Positions 56,100 to 64,000 of a DNA stretch of 64,000 nt are shown in pieces (position 1 is the stretch's first letter; the number at the start of each line of letters is the position of its first letter). Made by a program: the position numbers and the translations under genes. The stretch is from Chaetoderma sp. LZ-2023a (lineage: Eukaryota > Mollusca > Caudofoveata > Chaetodermatida > Chaetodermatidae), in assembly GCA_034401795.1 (NCBI GenBank), contig CM067374.1:97684860-97748859 (forward strand), written 5' to 3'. A model generated the notes under the pieces. It was given only the letters and a program-made list of their open reading frames with translations. It ran no database searches and had not been told where the DNA came from.

Positions 56100-58565
56100 A
56101 TGTTCTTTCAGTCTATTTCTAATCTGAAGAATTTTGCCACGGTAGAATCTTCTGCGGATCCTTTTAGTTGGGATTCTGTATGTAAGGCACAGTTTAAATC
56201 AGCTATCCTTCTAGCTCTTTTTTCGGAAGATGTTTTTTCTAGGAGAAGGAAGAGGTATTCAGAGTCCCTCTGAGGTTTTTAGAAATCTCTAGCCACTATC
56301 CTTAGAGGCTTTTTGAACTCGGTTTGTAGTTTGTTTGACTTCATTGCCTCTAAGAGAATACATAGAAAAGCCATCCGAAGTTAAACTTTGTTTTGAAGTA
56401 GTCTTATTTCAATTCCTCCCTTTGGCCTATGATATATTTGTCAATCATCTTCCATATTTTTAGGGCTGATTCTGTCAGTCATAGATCCTCGAAAGGATCT
56501 TCGTTTTCTGTGTAGAGAGACTTCTTCTTTTTAAAAAACCCTCTAATCCTTCCATAGAGGAAAAGTCTTAGGCCTGTTGAGTTTGGTGCTTATCTTTCTA
56601 GGATAATTACCAATTCTTCTCTGTCTTCAGGTTCTAAGCCCGATTCGAGGAGGAGGATTAATCTGACCCCTTTTTTGCTCATTGTTCTAGATTCCAGGTC
56701 TGGCAGGTCTCCTCTTATTAGATGAGAAGGGGCTTGTGTTATTTCCTGATCTAATCTTAGAGGTTGTTCCTTTAAGGGGTTCAGAGTAAGAGAACCGGAA
56801 AGGATGGTGGTAACCTGGGTAGGCCCATCCGTTTCTATTTTATCATGTTTTATCTCTTCCTCTTCTATTGCCTTAGGATCCGTTGCTCCTTCCCCCCCCC
56901 CCCCCCCCTTTTTCCCAGCTGTCTAGTAGGAGTGCGCCTGTCTCTAATTTTGGGAGACTTGGTAAACCCTCATTCAGGTCTCCTGATTCAGAGATCATCG
57001 CTGGGGTTTTTCGCTCCTATTGGATTTTCATCGTCCTTTGTCCGTCGTTTCTAGGTGGTCTCCTTTCATTCCTTCCTGGAGGACAAGTTGGAGTTCATGA
57101 TTCTAAGTAGTCCTTAGAATTTGTTCCAATTGGGAGCACCTAGAAGTTGGGTGGATGGTGTCCGATCTCAATGTGAAGAGTTTTTCCTCTTATCTTATCT
57201 TCAATATTGTAGATGGAGGACTTATCTCAGTTTTCGCCAGTCTGAATCCGGGCATGTGATTCTTCCCCATAAAGATATTGGACGTTTTACTACGTGTTTT
57301 CATCCACCCTTTGTGCCGTCAATTCTGCCGTGGCAGGTTTATTTTGCGGTCGTTCTATTCACTTTCACATTTATATAAACAACTGGCTAGTATAAGCACG
57401 GCTTTTTATTAATTCTAGCAGTTTCATTCCAAAGAACTGCAGCCTAGGTCAGATTGTAATTCTCTTAAAAGCCTGTTCAGAGGGCCAGTTTCTAAGGTCG
57501 GTTGTCAATCGATTCTCAAGCATAGGGATTGTTCCCTCTTAGATTTTTTGCGTCCTGCCGGTATGCTAAAATTTCCCCTTGCAGCCCCCCCCCCTTTTTC
57601 CGGATTTCAGGCATTGCTGGTGGATGCTCTGTTTCAGTCCTTGTTAGGGTTGTTTGATTATGCGTTTCTTCCATCTTTCCTGATTCTGTTGATACTCTTG
57701 AGGTAGGTCAGTGATCAGATTTGAGAAGTTCTGATAGCTCCCTTTTGACCAAAGTGGAGTTGCAGATTTCCTTTTTTTTTCTTTCTTTTTTCTCCGGTGT
57801 AGTCTTCACTTGTCTTCTTCCAGTCTCCCCGGACCTCATGTCTAAAGTAAGAGTTTAGTGCATTCATTCAGTCTCAGGAATTTTCAGTCGGTATCTTTAG
57901 AGAGTTTCGTCTGTTTGATCCCTGAAACTAGAATTTCTGCGAGTTCTCAGGACATCAGTATTTCTGCCAGGAGGGAGTCAACTCGCAGAGTTCTCAAGGT
58001 CTGTCTTAAAACTTTAGAAGTATGGTGTGCAGACTTTAGTCTCTTGACAGATCCTGTTTTTGGCATCCGTGCCTAGGTGTTGATTCTGGGGATGGTCTAG
58101 TCTTATATCCTAGAAGGGATTTTTTATCAAAAATTCAATCTAACCATCTCCCAGCTAAGCCAGTTATTTAAAAAATTGTATTTTCCTTTTCACCGTCTGA
58201 CTGACTTTTTAAAGTTTCAACTGTTGTACTGATTTTTTAGAGATCCAATCTATCCCATTTCTGGGTCCTGTATGCAGAGGAGGTAGTTAGGCCAGTCTCT
58301 AGCTTTCTATGGCCAGATGGAATTCTGAGACCGTTGTTTTGAGATGGCTTCCTCTGATCATATTAATCTTTCTCACATTTCAGCTCATGAACTTAGAGGG
58401 AAGGCTTCCTCTTTCGCTTACGCTGGATTTTCTTTATTTGAGGTAATGCAAGTCGTAGGATGGAAATCCGAGCCTTCTTTTACCTCCTTTTTATTTATAA
58501 TATCAGAGCGCAGCAGCACTCCTTTTAGATATATCATGTTTCTATCTGAAAGGCTGAAGACCATT
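56100..58565 (+). pseudogene. DIRS-type retroelement remnant: RT, RNase H linker and tyrosine recombinase
   Basis: Plus strand, several phases. At 57150-57390 a DIRS-like RT can be traced: MVSDLNVKSFSS at the D-L-K-D-A-Y position, then IHIYINNWLV-type sequence (YINNW at 57372-57386) where Y-L-D-D-W-L is expected. At 57610-57770, SLLGLFDYAFLPSFLILLIL then EVLIAPF and PKWS match the A-Y-A-F-P-P...L-V-A-P-Y-W-P segment after DIRS RNase H. At 58380-58490, HISAHELRGKASSFAYAGFS then VGWKSEPSFTSF matches the tyrosine recombinase end with its H-x-x-R; the nucleophilic Tyr expected after SFTSF is not there. Stops and shifts are many. An RRRKRY-containing frame (55962-56273) may be the end of the gag-like ORF. 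Confidence 0.65.
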
Positions 58566-58756
58566 TACCAATCTCACTACTACTTTTCCGTTAAGACTGT
58601 TTGTCTGTGTGAGATGGTGAGTTTTTTCATTGGTTTGTTATTTATTTCTTTACGTTTAAAGAAATCATTGTTTGTTAATCACTGTGTGATTAATTAAGAT
58701 GTACCATTTTGTTATGTTATTAACATTTGTTTACGTTCTGTTTTATTTTTATCCTT

Positions 58757-58991
58757 GCTTATGGATTCTCAAATCTCCACCCACCTAGTTTCAGTGGGGC
58801 ACTGACCAAATCTACGGGTTTAGCAAGTAGTGATTGAACGGTCAAGATGTTTTTTGTGGTGTAATAACAACCCCAACATACCCCCCTTTAGTGGGTTGGT
58901 CTGTAGTTTTATTAACCACTATAAAAACATACTTACCATTCAATCACTACAACCCGGTCTCAGCCACCCCACATGGGAATGATTTGAGAAT
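58757..58991. repeat. Imperfect inverted repeat ~230 bp; inner part repeated inverted at 59263-59345
   Basis: Outer arms GATTCTCAAATC (58763) and GATTTGAGAAT (58981). Inner arms include TAGCAAGTAGTGATTGAA and TTCAATCACTAC. The segment 58870-58951 recurs as its reverse complement at 59263-59345. Position just after the recombinase fits a DIRS terminal repeat, or an independent hairpin element. Confidence 0.7.
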
Positions 58992-59431
58992 TTAGTCAGG
59001 ATATATGGCACTTAAATTTAGAAAAGTGAATCTGTTTCCCATTTGGGATCTATTGTGCATGTGCATGTGCAGGTGCGCTTAGTGGCAGGCGTCACCAAGG
59101 AGCGAGTACAGACTGGTGCCAGTCTATACTGAGGCTTATGCTGGGGGTTCCCTCACCAGTAGCCTGGTTAAGGGTATGCATGGTGATGATATAGGCATAA
59201 GGAAGTATGTAAGCGAGCATAAAAATTTTATTCTGGTAGCTAAATGCACATATTTGATTTAGCAAGTAGTGATTGAATGGTAAGTATGTTTTTATAGTGG
59301 TTAATAAAACTACAGACCAACCCACTAAAGGGGGGTCTGTTGGGGTTTTAATATATTTTCGGAATAGTCTAAATTTCTCATATAATATGTTGCATTGTAT
59401 TGTTAGTGGGAGGCTAGGATGAAAAGCAAAT

Positions 59432-59641
59432 CTTAACTCTTACCACTCTGATGCCAAAATTCTATTTTTTATTTTTTCAACAGCGAAGAATCTGGTGTAC
59501 ATTTTTCAACAATTTTGGTGGACAATGTTGCTTTCTATGACAGCACCATTTTCCACCATATTTGTTGAAAAATGAACACCAGTTCATCTTTTAAGTTAAT
59601 TTGAAAATTTTAAAGTTTGACATCAGAGTGGTAAGAGTTAA
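59432..59641. mobile_element. MITE family 3, full-length (210 bp, TTAA ends)
   Basis: Left end TTAACTCTTACCACTCTGAT, right end ATCAGAGTGGTAAGAGTTAA, an exact 20-bp inverted match. The inner stem is built on CAATTTTGGTGGA / TCCACCATATTTG and CTGGTGTACATTTTTCAAC / GTTGAAAAATGAACACCAG. TTAA at both ends and a C-rich inverted repeat resemble piggyBac-type elements. Noncoding. Confidence 0.88.
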
Positions 59642-60186
59642 TAAGGCAGGGTCTCTCAACACCACACATCATGGATAGCGGGTACTTAATTTGTTGCTAT
59701 GTCATTACCTGTGAATATATGAATAACAAATTATGGATTGCCATCTGGAGGTGTAATAAAACAGCTATAATATCTTGCTGACTAGTTAGATGTACCTACC
59801 AACTCATTATTAATGGATGAATGAGATCATTCATGAATATAGACTATGTATGTATTTTGTACACAGGTTTGATCATGCTTTAGTTTGGAGATGTTAGTCT
59901 CTATTTCATGAAAATTGTTACTTGTTAAATATTTTATAAGTTGACTGAGCATGTGAAAGGGACATGACAGCTTAATAACACATGTCAATAAACATGAAGT
60001 CCAATACATGTAGCATTTATCATGCCCATTTTATATGTCAAAGTCAGTGCAGAGTGGAAGTAAAACGATAGAAATCATTGTAAACCATTTTCATTCGCAC
60101 AAAGTTTATATAAATATTTGTGTTTCCTGTTCCAGCAATTTCTTTTTTATGTGGAAGACAAAATGTGTTGCATAAAGTAAATTAGC

Positions 60187-60390
60187 TTAACCCTTACCGC
60201 TCTGATGTCAATATTCTATCTTTTACTGTGTCAATATCACAGAAACTGGTGTACATTTTCCAACAATTTTGGTGGAAGATGTTGCTGTCTACGACAGCAC
60301 CATCTCCCACCAAATTTGTTGAAAAATGAACACCAGTTCATCTTTTAATTTAATTTGAAAATTGTTTGACACCAGAGTGGTAAGGGTTAA
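60187..60390. mobile_element. MITE family 3, full-length (204 bp)
   Basis: TTAACCCTTACCGCTCTGAT...ACCAGAGTGGTAAGGGTTAA, same body as 59432-59641, with GCTGTCTACGACAGC at the loop. Confidence 0.88.
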
Positions 60391-61327
60391 CCTGAAAATT
60401 GGTTATGCAGATTCTCATTTTGGACAGGCCTGTGATACTTATTTTTGCAATTTGATAATGGATATGTCATAATTAAGTTCATCATTCTAATCAGATTATC
60501 AGCAGGCATGCTGATACACTTAGCGCAGTGGAGCCAGTCACCACGAGCATGGCACAGCCAAAAATTTCACGTATAAACAGAGCCTAATACATCCTAATCC
60601 CATCCCATCCATAATGAATATAGATCTACATGTAGGCTCCTTTGTATAATCGGCAATGTATCCTTCTATACTTGTTGTAAAATCTGGATTGAGATTGACT
60701 AGCGGGTCATCTGCGGTTAATTGTCAGCTGTCATGTGTTGATTCATTATTTATGCATCTTGTAACATATCGGACAACAAATCAACTAAGTTAAGGGAGCT
60801 ATACAGACTTGGACAATCAGTTCAGAATGGAATAGACACATTAATCTTGAAGATGAATAATGGTATTCTGTAATCCTGCAATTGGACATTTCTCATGACC
60901 ACTGCAGAAACCATTCTGGGCTGGCTTGCCCATTAAAAGGATTACTAACAATAATAAGTAGCGCTGTTATCTTAATGGTTTTGAGTACGGTAGATTAGTT
61001 TAATTAATTAAGCTTGACTTCTTCGTGGCGTCTGTAAAGGTGTGTAAGTGCAACATACCAATCATAATGATGCATTTGACACTTATTGTTGTACTTACAT
61101 GAAACCATCCCCTGATTTCCTACCATCGTTAAGTTAATTAAAAAGAAACATGTTAGTAAAACATTTTTCAAGATATGCATGAGAGATCTAAAAGTTGTGC
61201 TAGACCTCGGCTATTGATCCGCTAGTCTGTTCCTTTACTCTGATAACCATGGTAAGTTTGAAAAGTTTCTGCAAAGCAATCCTGTAAATAAATAATTGTT
61301 TTCATTCTGATCGTACTGAATGTTTTT
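60391..61327. other. No recognisable gene; one family 2 half-hairpin
   Basis: A short piece at 60880-60950 (GCAATTGGACATTTCTCATG, ACCACTGCAGAAACC, GCTGGCTTGCCCATTAAAAGG) is the right half of MITE family 2. Nothing else seen. Confidence 0.45.
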
Positions 61328-61514
61328 AGCTTACCTGTCACCATTCTGATGTCAAATTTTCAAATTAAATTAAAATATGAACTGGTGTTAATTTTTTAAT
61401 AAATTTGGTTGAAGATGTTGCTGTCACCAAAATTGTTTTAATTTAAAAATATACACCAGTTTCTTTGGTGTTGTCACAGTAAATATAAAGAAAATTGACA
61501 GCGCTAAGGGTTAA
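61328..61514. mobile_element. MITE family 3, degraded copy
   Basis: ACCTGTCACCATTCTGATGTC...GCGCTAAGGGTTAA with AACTGGTGTTAATTTTTTAA and AATATACACCAGTTTCTT arms; left TTAA lost. Confidence 0.7.
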
Positions 61515-62828
61515 AGGTTCGTCGTTTCAGTCATTCAAAACAGATACAAATTTTGTTAACCCATGTCTACAAGGGATAAGAGAGTATTGCATTTAGGTCT
61601 CTATGTTTATCCGTGGCTATAGATAGATATATCGCGGATGATGATCTGATTTAGTTCAGATTTTAAAACAACAACTGATGTTCCAGTAATTTAGGAATCC
61701 CCAGCTTCACTATTGATCTTGGTAAGAAATCAAAAAAATTATGGAACTAAGTCAATAGAATCGCGGGTGAAACATGAAAAGTAGATCACATTGAGGTCAC
61801 ACTGACTACCTTTGATTCTCTATATTCCTTGAGCCTATAATGCATGCATACACCAAGTTTGGTTAAGTACTGTATACAAAAACTACTTGAAATGACAGTC
61901 CTAAATAAGCTTGACAGACTAAAGGACATATATCAGAGCCCAATATCAGTATCATGTCGCTCTCCGCAATCATACATGTATGATTATCAATATCTGACAT
62001 AACAAATTTGGTTGGATTTCATGAAACTGTTTCTGAGATTTCTGAACAGCTAAACAGATGGATGGAGGCGATTGAAATTATGTCCCCAACATTTTTTCCA
62101 AACATGTAGATAATTATTCAATAACTATGTGTAGATTGTCTGATTACTTTGGAATTGAGATGAGCATATTCTGGGCTGAAAAGGTTAAATCATACATTCA
62201 TCTCCTACTGTTTATCCCAATCGTGTAGCAAAAGCTGCTTGTTGCTGTATATACAATGTGTAATATATATGTCTAGATGATGACTTTCTGATTGCCATAG
62301 AAACAAGAAAATCTATTAATCCGTGGATATGGTTGACGGGACAACAGCTGCTGCCGATACATATCGTGCTTGATTATTATGTATGGCTCTGAACTTCAGT
62401 TGACAACAACAGATTTATTATATTTTTAGAATCATGTCCATTTAGCTACAGGTGCAGAAGGTTGGACATCTGAATGTGTAATTTAGCTGCTTCTCAGACT
62501 CTAAGTCTTATTGATTTTCTGGTCTCCATGACTTTGTATCTGACAGCGCTTAACCAGCGTAATCCTATATTCATAATCTTGAATTGGTTTCGAGGAAGTA
62601 AATTTGAAACATACTGAGACTCGTTGCTGTGCGCATCAGCCTGAGTCAGCAATAACTTTGAGTACATTTTCGTCGGAATACATGTAGTTACAGTGCAGCT
62701 CATAAATATGTTATCACGTTTTCAAAACGAAAACAGAAACGTGTTAGTGAGTACAATTTTGAACATGGTGTAAGAAATGTTCTGTTGAATATTTTGGACT
62801 TAAATGTAGCATTCGCTTCCAATCAAAT
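61515..62828. other. No recognisable gene
   Basis: AT-rich DNA with short frames. ATTCTGTTGAATATTTTGGAC at about 62780 is a lone family 1 arm. Confidence 0.45.
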
Positions 62829-63063
62829 TAACCCCTTAATGGTCAAATTTGGTGAAGAAAATCTAAAACAATTTCTTATTGAATGTTTATTTGCAGGCTA
62901 AGACAAGACTATTATTGAAAATTTGCCACTGGAGTGACTGACCCAGTCATTGAGCCAGTCATTTGTGGTAAAATTTCAAAAATAGTCTTCTTGACCTGCA
63001 AATGAACATTCCTAAAGACCACTGCTGAGGTTGGTTTGTGCCTGCTTGACCACTAAAGGGTAA
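62829..63063. mobile_element. MITE family 2, near full-length
   Basis: Starts TTAACCCCTTAATGGTCAA and ends TTGACCACTAAAGGGTAA. Arms are GAATGTTTATTTGCAGGCTA / CTTGACCTGCAAATGAACAT with GAGCCAGTCATT near the loop. CCC-starting inverted repeat next to TTAA. Confidence 0.82.
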
Positions 63064-63221
63064 TGTCACAAATTCATTTTATTTTATATTTAATACGTGT
63101 TATTTCTTGAGGTGTGCTGTAGCTGAAGTTTCACTATTTGGCATACTAATACTACCACGCATCTACAATATATAAGATGAATTGTTTTAAAAGTGTGTGA
63201 ACTGTTCCGATTCATTTATTT

Positions 63222-63540
63222 AACCCTGTAATGGTCAAATTTGGTCAAGAAAAGTTAAATATCTGCCTATTGAATGTCCATTTACATGCCAAGAGAATAA
63301 CATTTTTGAAAATTTATCACGAATGACTGGCTAGATTATCAAGCCAGTCATTCTAGTGGTAAAAGTTAACATCTGCCTTTTGAATGTCGATTTACATGCC
63401 ATGAGAATAAAAATTTTCACTGGAATGACTGACTCGATTATCATTCCAGTGGTCAATCTTAAAAAATTGTATTCTCTTGGCTTGTAAATGGACATTCCAC
63501 AAGACCATAAGAGGGCAGTTTTGGCCGGCATGCCCATTAA
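63222..63540. mobile_element. MITE family 2, two hairpin copies nested or fused
   Basis: Left end TTAACCCTGTAATGGTCAA. The arm GTCCATTTACATGCCAAGAG recurs as GTCGATTTACATGCCATGAG at about 63387 and pairs with CTTGGCTTGTAAATGGACAT (63477). One right arm therefore faces two left arms. The final CCCATTAA shares its TTAA with the next element. Confidence 0.78.
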
Positions 63541-63751
63541 CCCTTACCACTCTGTCTCTGATGTTAATATTCTATCTTTTACTATGTCAGTAGAAAACAA
63601 ACTGGTGTACATTTTTCAACAATTTTGGTGGAGGATGTTGCTGTCTTAGACAGCACCATCATCCTCCAAATTTGCTGAAAAATGTACACCAGTTCATCTT
63701 CTAATTTAATTTGAAAATTAAAAAATCTGACATTGGTGTGGTAGGGGTTAA
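63537..63751. mobile_element. MITE family 3, full-length (215 bp)
   Basis: TTAACCCTTACCACTCTGTC...GGTGTGGTAGGGGTTAA with the family's GGTGGAGGATGTTGCTGTCT / AGACAGCACCATC stem. It begins on the TTAA that ends the preceding family 2 element. Confidence 0.87.
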
Positions 63752-64000
63752 CATGTTAATTGCAGAGTAAAACAATCAGAGACAGCATTGTTCCATAGTT
63801 TCATAAAAGTTCTGTCTGTTTCTATTTTGTTATACTGAGTGACTTATGCAGAGTATATCATATTGAACGTTCCTTGCCAGATATTTTGTTTGTTTTCCGG
63901 TACCACGCTGCAAAGGATTGTATCTTAAGTAATGCAGTATTGTGAGTTATCAGTCACTTATAGTACCTGTTATGTCTGCGGGTCTTGTGTCTATGAATAT

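Overview
The window looks like intergenic DNA from an invertebrate animal, probably a marine mollusc. It is AT-rich and has no operons, no ribosome-binding sites and no long intact gene. Almost everything recognisable is a decayed mobile element or satellite. The mollusc guess rests on inference: many short TTAA-flanked hairpin elements, DIRS, Penelope and Ty3/gypsy elements side by side, and a dispersed tandem family ending in GGTGAGCGATACAGGCCC, which I recall from bivalve genomes.

Layout. 0-2 kb: a 527-bp direct duplication, a fragment of a Maverick/Polinton-type DNA polymerase B and an (ACGC)n microsatellite. 3.8-24 kb: a complex of one Ty3/gypsy family. A minus-strand copy has gag (7.4-8.8 kb) and RNase H-integrase (5.2-6.6 kb). 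Its integrase tail is duplicated around an LTR scrap. It has a tRNA-Lys-type primer site and a 3.3-kb LTR. Next come four more LTRs or LTR pieces in alternating orientation and a second, plus-strand gag with its own primer site. LTR ends are TGTAG...CTACA. The full LTRs at 14556-18115 and 20113-23562 share a promoter with a five-unit heat-shock element, CRE, CCAAT boxes and TATA box. Protease and most of reverse transcriptase are missing, so neither copy could move alone.

24-28 kb: three truncated non-LTR retrotransposon 3' ends. 30.1-30.4 kb: a degenerate repeat built on the palindrome TTGGGCCAA. 30.6-35.8 kb: a 5.2-kb minisatellite of 37-bp units with two highly homogenised blocks. 36-52 kb: miniature inverted-repeat elements of at least three families, tandem ~150-bp repeats, a large inverted duplication (44.9 and 48.8 kb) that carries promoter-like sequence and a splice donor, and one candidate host exon (43.9 kb). 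53-59 kb: a ~100-bp tandem array, a Penelope-like GIY-YIG endonuclease on the minus strand, and a degenerate DIRS-type element (reverse transcriptase, RNase H linker, tyrosine recombinase) on the plus strand. 59-64 kb: more TTAA-flanked hairpin elements.

No complete host gene, tRNA, rRNA or CRISPR array was found. Boundaries were read by eye, so ends of diverged repeats are good to roughly 10-50 bp. Identities are described qualitatively because no alignment was computed.
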